Below, piece by piece: positions 1 through 5,346 of a stretch of DNA of 9,592 bases. Numbering within the stretch: the stretch's first letter is position 1; each line of letters begins with the position of its first letter. Origin of the DNA: an uncultured Clostridia bacterium. GTDB taxonomy: Bacteria; Bacillota_A; Clostridia; TANB77; CAG-508. Both the position numbers and the translations under genes were made by a program. The notes beneath the pieces were generated by a model. It was not told where the DNA came from. It searched no databases and saw only the letters and a list, made by a program, of their open reading frames with translations. Where the stretch lies: positions 1 to 9,592 of the forward strand of contig CANQZZ010000046.1 in assembly GCA_947628465.1 (NCBI GenBank). Direction: 5' to 3'.

Positions 1-21
1 TTTTTTTCTATCATCTAACAA
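1..21 (-). CDS. hrcA: HrcA heat-shock repressor, N-terminal fragment (runs off the window)
   Basis: Only the first seven codons are present: TTG start at 21, then Leu-Asp-Asp-Arg-Lys-Lys. This matches the usual start of HrcA (M-L-D-D/E-R-K). The TTG was chosen because a GAGGTG Shine-Dalgarno lies six bases upstream (28-33) and a CIRCE operator lies directly beyond that. HrcA is the repressor that binds CIRCE and controls hrcA-grpE-dnaK and groE operons. The gene follows hemW, the common order in Bacillota (hemW-hrcA-grpE-dnaK). The identity rests on the N-terminus plus its control region, because the body of the gene is outside the window. Confidence 0.85.
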
Positions 22-27
22 TATTTT

Positions 28-33
28 CACCTC
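28..33 (-). promoter_or_regulatory. Ribosome binding site of hrcA
   Basis: GAGGTG on the minus strand (within GTGAGGTG), six bases before TTG at 21. It decides the otherwise unobvious TTG start. Confidence 0.8.
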
Positions 34-37
34 ACAT

Positions 38-64
38 TTAGCACTCTTTATTTGCAACTGCTAA
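38..64 (-). promoter_or_regulatory. CIRCE operator 1 (HrcA binding site), hrcA-proximal
   Basis: The consensus is TTAGCACTC-N9-GAGTGCTAA. Here the plus strand reads TTAGCACTC, nine bases, then AACTGCTAA, matching 16 of 18 conserved positions with exactly nine spacer bases. It sits between the predicted -10 box and the hrcA ribosome binding site, so it covers the predicted transcription start. HrcA bound here would block initiation, and as RNA the element lies in the 5' leader. Confidence 0.93.
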
Positions 65-65
65 T

Positions 66-94
66 ATATTATACCCAATTTTAGCAATTGTCAA
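66..94 (-). promoter_or_regulatory. hrcA sigma-A promoter
   Basis: On the minus strand the -35 is a perfect TTGACA (94-89). The -10 is TAATAT (71-66) with a 17-base spacer, or TATAAT (73-68) with a 15-base spacer. The -35 lies in the spacer of CIRCE 2 and the start point falls in CIRCE 1. Confidence 0.8.
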
Positions 95-107
95 TACAGA
101 TTGCTAA
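81..107 (-). promoter_or_regulatory. CIRCE-like operator 2 overlapping the -35 box
   Basis: The plus strand reads TTAGCAATT, nine bases, GATTGCTAA. This is the same 9-9-9 layout as CIRCE, with 15 of 18 positions matching the consensus. The two arms are complementary over the outer six bases, and the TTAGCA and TGCTAA ends are perfect. The element contains the -35 hexamer of the hrcA promoter. Together with CIRCE 1 it makes a tandem operator with 43 bases between left edges. Confidence 0.75.
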
Positions 108-116
108 AAAATATAT

Positions 117-151
117 AAAAAAATACAAATCGGGTAAATCCCTCTTTGTAT
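117..151 (-). terminator. Rho-independent terminator after hemW
   Basis: Read on the minus strand, ATACAAA, GA, GGG, loop ATTTA, CCC, GA, TTTGTAT is followed by a run of T (123-117). The GA/GA step between the two helices can form tandem sheared G-A pairs, so the whole is one continuous hairpin. It starts eight bases after the hemW stop and ends transcription before the separate hrcA promoter. Confidence 0.8.
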
Positions 152-158
152 CTTTTTA

Positions 159-1283
159 TTACACAAACTCCTGCCATACTAAATTTGCTAAATCTATTCC
201 TTTTTTACTTAGCTTTATGTTGTTAGCATCTATTTCTATTAGTCCTTTTTTCACCAATTTGTTTAATTCTTCTTTATATAAATAAATTGGGTTATCTATA
301 AATTTATTTTTAAAATCTGATATTTTAACTCCTTCTATTTTTCTTAAACCAAGTAGCATATATTCTTTTTTTTCGTCATCTTTAGTTTGTTCTTCATGAA
401 CTATTTTACTGTTTTCTGGAAAATCAAAGTATTCGTCGAAGTGAATTGTATTTGAATATCTTTTGCCATTAAAATATGAATGTGCACCAAGTCCAAATCC
501 AATGTATTCTTCCTGATTCCAACATGCCATATTATGTTTTGACTGGTACCCTTCTTTTGCAAAATTTGATATTTCATAATGTATGTATCCATGTTTTTCT
601 AGTTCTTCTTTTACAGCCCAATACATTTTTCTTTCTTCTTTTTCAGATGGCAAATACAATTCTTTTTTATTAATTTTTTCTTCGATTTTAGTTCCTTCTT
701 CTACTATTAAGGAATAAACTGATATGTGCTCTGGATTTAAGTTTATTATTCTTTCTAAATCTTTTTCTACATCACTTAAGCTTTGAACAGGAAGTCCTAT
801 CATTAAATCTACATTTATATTTTTAAAACCTATTCTTCTTGCTAAATTATATCCTTCTACAAAACTAGAATAACTATGAATTCTTCCTACAAGTTTAAGT
901 AAATCACTTTTTGTACTTTGAAGTCCAAAACTTATCCTGTTTATACCTGAGTTGTAGTAATCTTTTAGCTTTTGCTCATCTATTGTTCCCGGATTTGCCT
1001 CTATTGTAATCTCTGCATTTTCTAGTATATTGAATTTGTTTCTTATTGACTGCAATATTTCCACTATATATTTACTATCAATAAAAGATGGAGTTCCTCC
1101 ACCAAAATATATGGTTTTTACTATATATTCTTTGTTATCAATTGCTGTTTTTTCTATTTCCTGTTTTAATGCCTTTATATAATTTTCTATTAAATTTGTT
1201 GCACCAGAAAATGATAAAAAATCACAATAATGACATTTCTTTTTACAAAATGGTATATGCACATATATTCCTAGTTCTTTCAT
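159..1283 (-). CDS. hemW: HemW, radical SAM heme chaperone (formerly coproporphyrinogen III oxidase-like)
   Basis: A 374-residue cytoplasmic radical SAM protein, normal length for the family. The [4Fe-4S] motif C-x3-C-x2-C is at residues 13, 17 and 20 and is followed by Asp-Phe. True HemN enzymes have a further Cys at that Phe position, so HemW is the better call. Other family marks are GGGTP (61-65), EANPGT (95-100), SFGLQS (118-123), a NVDLMIGLP stretch (157-165), HYEISNFA (235-242) and a GLGAHSY stretch (264-270). The C-terminal part (about 315-374) resembles the HemN C-terminal winged-helix domain. HemW binds heme and is proposed to deliver it to respiratory enzymes. The ATG is supported by a GAGGGG ribosome binding site six bases upstream. 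The gene follows whiA and precedes hrcA, the usual place for hemW in Bacillota. Confidence 0.95.
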   Translation of the reverse strand: MKELGIYVHIPFCKKKCHYCDFLSFSGATNLIENYIKALKQEIEKTAIDNKEYIVKTIYFGGGTPSFIDSKYIVEILQSIRNKFNILENAEITIEANPGTIDEQKLKDYYNSGINRISFGLQSTKSDLLKLVGRIHSYSSFVEGYNLARRIGFKNINVDLMIGLPVQSLSDVEKDLERIINLNPEHISVYSLIVEEGTKIEEKINKKELYLPSEKEERKMYWAVKEELEKHGYIHYEISNFAKEGYQSKHNMACWNQEEYIGFGLGAHSYFNGKRYSNTIHFDEYFDFPENSKIVHEEQTKDDEKKEYMLLGLRKIEGVKISDFKNKFIDNPIYLYKEELNKLVKKGLIEIDANNIKLSKKGIDLANLVWQEFV

Positions 1284-1307
1284 TTTTGTCCCCTCTATGT
1301 TTAGTTT

Positions 1308-1335
1308 CGCACATCTTTTACGTCCCCAATGTGCG
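1308..1335 (-). other. GC-rich stem-loop in the whiA-hemW gap
   Basis: A perfect 7-bp stem (CGCACAT / ATGTGCG) encloses a 14-base loop. It lies 12 bases before the hemW ribosome binding site. On the minus strand the loop carries GGGGAC, which is repeated in the hemW ribosome binding region. No T-run follows, so it is not a terminator. A role in hemW translation or mRNA processing is possible but unproven. Confidence 0.4.
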
Positions 1336-1342
1336 CATCCAA

Positions 1343-1427
1343 CTAATTCTCATTTGCAATTTGAGATATTTTTTCTAATCTATGGCTTACTCCTGATTTT
1401 CCTATTGGTTTTGATAGCATTTTCCCG
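1343..1427 (-). pseudogene. whiA: Displaced C-terminal end of WhiA (other frame)
   Basis: If the single base at 1427 (C on the minus strand) is skipped, the whiA frame continues past its apparent stop. It then reads Leu-Gly-Lys-Met-Leu-Ser-Lys-Pro, GKSGVSHRLEKI and about seven more residues to a TAG at 1343-1345. GKSGV-x-HRL-x-x-I is the standard recognition-helix end of WhiA, so this stretch is the real 3' end of the gene in the wrong frame. Whether the extra base is a real mutation or a sequence error cannot be decided here. Confidence 0.85.
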
Positions 1428-1979
1428 CAGTTCTTCATAGCTAGCATCTGGATTTTGTAATCTTAAATTTGCTAATTCTTTTAAAGTATCAGGCAAAGTT
1501 TCAAATTGCTTGTTTTTCTTTAATTTTTTTATATCTTCTATTTGTTTTACTGCTGCACTGATTGTTTTATTTAAATTTGCAGTTTCACAATTTACTAATC
1601 TATTTACATTGTTTCTAGTTTCTTTTATTACTCGTATTTCTTCAAATTTGAGTACCGATTTGTTAGCTCCCATAAGTGCTAAGAATGAAGATATTTCTTC
1701 TCCATCTTTAAGATATAACATATAATCTGCACCTTTTTTTGTTTCTTTTATATCTATTCCAAAATTTTTAATTACTTCTTTTAATTCTTCTTTTTTCTTT
1801 TTTGACTTAAAAAGTATTTCTAAATGATATTCTTTATTTGGGTCGTTTATAAAACCCTTTTTTATGAAGGCTTCTCTTACGAGTAATCTTGCAAGTTGCT
1901 CATCCTGAGATAAATTACTGTTGTTGTCCCACATTTTAAGTTCTAATAATTCTTCTCTTACTTCTGAAGAAAATGACAT
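1380..1979 (-). CDS. whiA: WhiA-type DNA-binding regulator, short form, frameshifted near its C-terminus
   Basis: The uninterrupted frame gives 199 residues. The start (MSFSSEVREEL) is the classic WhiA N-terminus. EYHLEI (50-55), the NVNRLVNCETANL block (124-136) and the LPDTLKELANLRL helix region (162-174) place it firmly in the family. WhiA usually has about 310 residues: an N-terminal half-domain, a LAGLIDADG-like domain, then a helix-turn-helix. Here, after about 20 residues, the protein jumps straight to the second half of the LAGLIDADG part, so roughly 100 residues are missing. The last 15 residues are also out of frame because of an extra base near 1427. The corrected product would be 211 residues ending at 1343. 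The start codon lies one base after the prmC stop and uses a GGGG ribosome site inside prmC, so the two genes are translationally coupled. WhiA proteins regulate sporulation in actinomycetes and affect division and chromosome segregation in Bacillota. Confidence 0.88.
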   Translation of the reverse strand: MSFSSEVREELLELKMWDNNSNLSQDEQLARLLVREAFIKKGFINDPNKEYHLEILFKSKKKKEELKEVIKNFGIDIKETKKGADYMLYLKDGEEISSFLALMGANKSVLKFEEIRVIKETRNNVNRLVNCETANLNKTISAAVKQIEDIKKLKKNKQFETLPDTLKELANLRLQNPDASYEELRENAIKTNRKIRSKP

Positions 1980-1980
1980 T

Positions 1981-2871
1981 TTAGTTCCCCTTTCTGCATA
2001 TTATAATTCTATCGTTTTCTGCTAAATCTTTTTTTGAATATATATCTGTATATCTTTTTGTATTTTTTATTAAATCTATTACTTCTTCTTTTTGGTCATA
2101 GCCTATTTCTAATGCTAAACACCTATCAGTTTTTAAATATCTATATGCTTCGTCTATTATTCTTCTATAAATCTTAAGTCCATCTTTTCCACCATCTAAT
2201 GCAAGTATTGGCTCATTCTGTACTTCTTTATCTAGAGTTTTTATTACGTCAGATTTTATGTATGGTGGATTTGAAATTATTATATCAAATTTATCATTTA
2301 TATTTTCAAATAGGTCTGATTGTATAATTTGAATTTCATTATTTACACTTGGCCCTACAATGTTCTTGCAATTTTTTTCTGCTATTTCTAATGCTTTTAT
2401 GCTTATATCTGACAATGTAATTTTAGAATTTTCTATATTTTTTGCAATTGATATTCCTATTGCCCCGCTTCCAGTACAAAGGTCTAAGATTTTAATACAC
2501 TCGTTATTTTCATCTTTATATGAATTGTTATGTACATTAAAATTTTTGCATATATCAATTACTTCTTCTACCAAAATTTCTGTATCTGGCTGTGGAATTA
2601 ATACATTTTCATCTACATAGAATTCTAATCCCATAAATTCTTGTTTATTTGTTATATACTGCACAGGAATTCCACTACATATTTTTTCAATATTATTTTC
2701 AAATCTATTTAATAAACTGCTATCTAATTCCTCGTCTTCGTGAATTAATATATATTCTTTATTTTTATTTAAAATATTTGCCAAAATTATTCTTGTCTTT
2801 ATTATTGGCTCATTTATATTATTTTCTTTTAATAAATTAACTGCATATTCTAAAGCTTCTCTTATATTCAT
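1981..2871 (-). CDS. prmC: PrmC, release factor glutamine N5-methyltransferase
   Basis: A 296-residue SAM-dependent methyltransferase that methylates the Gln of the GGQ motif in release factors RF1 and RF2. The N-terminal helical substrate-binding region covers about 1-85. GIPVQYI (67-73) and the EFMGLEFYVDENVLIPQPDTE stretch (78-98) are family signatures, here with PQPDTE where PRPETE is usual. The SAM-binding motif LDLCTGSGAIGI is at 129-140, and the catalytic NPPY is at 201-204. DGLKIYRRII (230-239) and the KDLAENDRII end (281-290) also match. Length is normal. The ribosome binding site is weak (AAGG, eight bases before the ATG). The gene often follows prfA, but here it heads prmC-whiA-hemW, directly after a terminator. 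Confidence 0.95.
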   Translation of the reverse strand: MNIREALEYAVNLLKENNINEPIIKTRIILANILNKNKEYILIHEDEELDSSLLNRFENNIEKICSGIPVQYITNKQEFMGLEFYVDENVLIPQPDTEILVEEVIDICKNFNVHNNSYKDENNECIKILDLCTGSGAIGISIAKNIENSKITLSDISIKALEIAEKNCKNIVGPSVNNEIQIIQSDLFENINDKFDIIISNPPYIKSDVIKTLDKEVQNEPILALDGGKDGLKIYRRIIDEAYRYLKTDRCLALEIGYDQKEEVIDLIKNTKRYTDIYSKKDLAENDRIIICRKGN

Positions 2872-2900
2872 TTTTATACCTTATCTCTTATTTTATTTAC

Positions 2901-2906
2901 ATTATA
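2901..2906 (-). promoter_or_regulatory. Possible -10 box for prmC-whiA-hemW
   Basis: TATAAT on the minus strand, about 30 bases before the prmC ATG and just past the upstream terminator. The hexamer 17 bases further up (CATTTA, inside the terminator stem) is a poor -35. Position and the preceding terminator support it more than the sequence does. Confidence 0.35.
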
Positions 2907-2911
2907 TTAAC

Positions 2912-2945
2912 ACAAAAAGGAAGTAAATGCAATTTTACTTCCTTT
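2912..2945 (-). terminator. Terminator of the envelope operon (after the TPM gene)
   Basis: A perfect 12-bp stem (AAAGGAAGTAAA / TTTACTTCCTTT) with a 6-base loop is followed by TTTTT on the minus strand (the last three T are shared with the stem). It begins about 34 bases after the TPM gene stop and separates it from prmC. Confidence 0.85.
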
Positions 2946-2978
2946 GAAAGTTTTGATACAAATATCTTTTTTATATTA

Positions 2979-3929
2979 TTAAAAACTTCTAGTACTTCCT
3001 CCTCCACCAGAGGAACCTCCTCCTCCAAATGATGAATCTCCTCCAAATGAATCATTATTCCAGAAATCATTATTAAACCATGAACTTGATTTCCTATTTT
3101 TTTTACTTCTAGGTTTTAATAAAGTAAAAATTAATAATACTATACCATTAAATAAAAGTATTATTATTCTTCTAACAACATTAATTTCCTCCACTCCTTC
3201 AGCATTGTAGCTCATATAATGAATAAACCAAATTAAAAAGCAAGCATATATTAGTAATAAAATAGACTTAAATTTCATGCTTTTTCCTCTTAATATACAA
3301 CCAATTATTACACTTAAAACTATTGTCATTATTAAAGCTACTACAAATGCAATTATTTTACTTTCTTCTAAGCTAAGAGTTGATGAATTTTGAATTTTTT
3401 CTGCATCTTTTTGTAATGTTATATTAATACCATATTCACTAGTAATTTCACTTAATATTGCATTAAATCCATTTTTTATTCCTTCATCATAATTATCATT
3501 TTTTAAATATGGAATAATATATTCATCTTGTATTCTACCTGTTTTACCATCTGGCAGAGCTCCTTCTAATCCATATCCAACTTCTATTCTAAATAATCTG
3601 TCGCCAGTAGAACACAACAATAAAACTCCATTATTTTGCTCAGAATCTCCTATACCGAATTTTCTAAATAATTCTGTTGCATATTCTTCTATGCTTTGAT
3701 TCTCTAGACTTGATACTGTTACTACTACTATTTGAGCTCTTGTTTTTTGCTGCAATTCAACATTAGTTTGCACTATATAGTTTTTGGTTTCTTCTGTTAA
3801 CACTCCTGCATAATCATTTACATAGAATTGATTTGTTGGTTCTACTACTGCTAATGAGTTAGCTGATAATAACATTATTAATATTATTATTAAACAAATA
3901 ATATTTTTTGTTTTTTGAAAATTGAACAT
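2979..3929 (-). CDS. TPM-domain membrane protein (YgcG-like) with Gly/Ser tail
   Basis: 316 residues. A hydrophobic N-terminus (about 8-28) looks like a signal peptide or anchor. The TPM domain covers about 35-165. It opens with NDYAGVLTEE (38-47) and contains the QIVVVTV strand (66-72), GVLLL (101-105) and the EVGYGLEGALPDGKTG stretch (116-131), all typical of the family. Three membrane segments follow at about 192-213, 221-239 and 253-272. A basic stretch leads into a Trp/Asn/Gly/Ser-rich tail (281-316) with two GGGG runs, as in YgcG-type proteins. TPM domains occur in thylakoid and bacterial envelope proteins, and some are reported as phosphatases. The exact role here is unknown. The ribosome binding site AAGGAG is seven bases before the ATG. 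It follows the duplicated-module gene by 43 bases with no terminator, so the two are probably co-transcribed. Confidence 0.88.
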   Translation of the reverse strand: MFNFQKTKNIICLIIILIMLLSANSLAVVEPTNQFYVNDYAGVLTEETKNYIVQTNVELQQKTRAQIVVVTVSSLENQSIEEYATELFRKFGIGDSEQNNGVLLLCSTGDRLFRIEVGYGLEGALPDGKTGRIQDEYIIPYLKNDNYDEGIKNGFNAILSEITSEYGINITLQKDAEKIQNSSTLSLEESKIIAFVVALIMTIVLSVIIGCILRGKSMKFKSILLLIYACFLIWFIHYMSYNAEGVEEINVVRRIIILLFNGIVLLIFTLLKPRSKKNRKSSSWFNNDFWNNDSFGGDSSFGGGGSSGGGGSTRSF

Positions 3930-3972
3930 TAGGAATCTCCTTACTTTCTTCTGACACTTGGAAATATTTCTT

Positions 3973-5145
3973 TTAATTCTCTAAAATACTATTTTTAACA
4001 TTATAAACTTTTATAGGTTCTTTTTCTCCTTTTACAAACACTAAATATATTTTATCCCCAATTACAACATCAAGGAAATCTTTTTTATCTGCATAAACAA
4101 TTTTCTTATAATTCTTAAATTTAAAAGAAATCACTTCATTAGAATCGCTATATCTAATGCCATTGTTTAAAGAAACAACTTCATCTTCTTTTATTTTATA
4201 ATTATTATTTTTTATATTATTAATTACCGTTAATAAATATTTAATTTTTACTATACTCAACATTAAGAGAATAGCAAATGCGAATAAAATCATTATTAAT
4301 GCTATCAAAATTGGATTAGAAATATATATTATAATTCCAAATGCCAATAATCCTAATGTCCCAGCAACAAGAAATAACACTGTTTGTTTTTGTCTTTTAT
4401 CGAAAAAATCATTAATTATCTTTTTGGAGTTTATGATTTTCTTTTCGCTATGTGCTTCTGTTTCTAAAACAAATTCTTTTAAATTAATATATTCTTTTGC
4501 TTCCTCTATTGTTTTTAACTTGTCTTTTTCAGATTGTGCTAAATTATATTCTTTTGCAGCAAACATATATGGAAGTTTAACACCCTTTACAAATACTAAA
4601 TAAAATTTATCTCCTATTTTATAATTATTTCCTTCTCTTAAATCTTGATATCTTATAAATTGATTGTATGTCTTGAAAAAATTCTTAAAATATAATTGCC
4701 AGCATGAATTATTCGTTTCGTCTCCCATGGAATGATCATTATAGTAGTGCTTATCCATTAATTCATCTTCAATAATTATATAATTTCTATTTAATACATT
4801 TATTACCATTTTAATTGTCTTAAAAATCACAATAATTGCGATTATGCACACAACAAGTCCCAAAATTATTCCAAATATCATATTAAATGTATTCTCACTT
4901 TTACTAGTAGCATAAATAACTATTAATCCAATAATGAAAAATACCAAAAGGATTAAGGATAATGATATTCTCATTAATATTCCTGAATTTGTCATTATTG
5001 TTTTTTTGTCTAATACATCTCTTTTGATTTTTCTTTTCTTTCTTTTAACACTTAGTATAATCATTGGGATTAAAAAACACAATATAAAAATCACAAAGGA
5101 AATTTTATCCAAATTTTCAAGGAAAATTATTATTAATTTCTCCAT
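3973..5145 (-). CDS. Unknown multi-pass membrane protein with an internally duplicated module
   Basis: I do not recognise the family. The protein has 390 residues and about five membrane segments (roughly 14-33, 58-79, 88-110, 255-274, 278-299). It contains two copies of a unit: membrane helices, a linker ending in N-x-N-Y-x-I-x-E-D-E (119-128 and 313-322), a soluble stretch with F-K-N-F/Y (153-156 and 343-346), then I-G-D-K-x-Y-L-V-F-V-K-G (177-188 and 362-373). A Lys/Glu-rich linker (about 203-250) separates the copies. The strongly kept IGDK-YLVFVKG block suggests a small beta domain next to the membrane, but this is inference. The ribosome site AGGAG is ten bases before the ATG. It lies between a short membrane-tail frame and the TPM gene, in a run of envelope genes. 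Confidence 0.8.
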   Translation of the reverse strand: MEKLIIIFLENLDKISFVIFILCFLIPMIILSVKRKKRKIKRDVLDKKTIMTNSGILMRISLSLILLVFFIIGLIVIYATSKSENTFNMIFGIILGLVVCIIAIIVIFKTIKMVINVLNRNYIIIEDELMDKHYYNDHSMGDETNNSCWQLYFKNFFKTYNQFIRYQDLREGNNYKIGDKFYLVFVKGVKLPYMFAAKEYNLAQSEKDKLKTIEEAKEYINLKEFVLETEAHSEKKIINSKKIINDFFDKRQKQTVLFLVAGTLGLLAFGIIIYISNPILIALIMILFAFAILLMLSIVKIKYLLTVINNIKNNNYKIKEDEVVSLNNGIRYSDSNEVISFKFKNYKKIVYADKKDFLDVVIGDKIYLVFVKGEKEPIKVYNVKNSILEN

Positions 5146-5164
5146 TTATTATACTCTCCTCTCA

Positions 5165-5326
5165 TTATCTAACTTTTATCGTTCTTTTTCTTTTGAAAAT
5201 TGCAATGATAAATATTAAAACGATTAATACAATACCTATAATCACAAATATGTTGATAAAATGCCTGCTTGGTATTTCAATTGTTAAAGAACTTGGGATT
5301 TGCAACTCCCCTGTTGCAAATCCCAC
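5165..5326 (-). CDS. Small membrane-anchored protein, or the remnant of a larger one
   Basis: A minus-strand frame is open from 5404 to the stop at 5167-5165 and contains no ATG. From a GTG at 5326 it gives 53 residues: GFATGELQIP, SSLTIEIP, a clear membrane helix (INIFVIIGIVLIVLIFIIAIF), then a basic end (KRKRTIKVR) typical of a stop-transfer tail. It ends in two stops (TAA TGA), 19 bases before the next gene, spacing normal for an operon. An AGGAG site (5348-5344) overlaps the stop of the preceding gene but is 17 bases from the GTG, so the start is uncertain. Upstream in the same frame, residues such as IELGVKTKINV also look protein-like. It could be a real small protein, the 3' remnant of a deleted gene, or be reached by frameshift from the 592-residue gene. 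Confidence 0.45.
   Translation of the reverse strand: MGFATGELQIPSSLTIEIPSRHFINIFVIIGIVLIVLIFIIAIFKRKRTIKVR
5295..5324 (-). repeat. Perfect 12-bp inverted repeat (strong hairpin)
   Basis: The plus strand reads GGGATTTGCAAC, a 6-base loop TCCCCT, then GTTGCAAATCCC. It lies 22 bases after the stop of the 592-residue gene and inside the short membrane-tail frame. No convincing T-run follows on the minus strand (AAGTTCTTTAAC), so it is at best an imperfect terminator. It may reduce read-through, protect the upstream mRNA 3' end, or be a small palindromic insertion. Confidence 0.85.
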
Positions 5327-5346
5327 ATTTATTTTTGTTTTAACTC

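Noticed and set aside
88..285. Plus-strand frame of 65 codons, and other plus-strand frames over hemW, whiA, prmC, rnj and the envelope genes
   Set aside because: They lie antisense to well-supported genes, have no ribosome binding sites, and consist of low-complexity Leu/Phe/Ile translations expected from A/T-rich complements.
401..592. Minus-strand 63-codon frame inside hemW
   Set aside because: Same-strand alternative frame within a clearly coding radical SAM gene; no family features.
1267..1314. ATG at 1314 as an upstream start for hemW
   Set aside because: It is out of frame with hemW, and the GAGGGG site supports the ATG at 1283, which gives the standard HemW N-terminus.
5295..5324. 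The 12-bp hairpin as a standard Rho-independent terminator of the 592-residue gene
   Set aside because: The bases after it on the minus strand (AAGTTCTTTAAC) lack a T-run, and a plausible frame reads through it.
5285..5328. ATG at 5328 giving a 14-residue peptide (MWDLQQGSCKSQVL)
   Set aside because: AGGAG is 15 bases away, the peptide has no features, and it is formed mostly by the inverted repeat.
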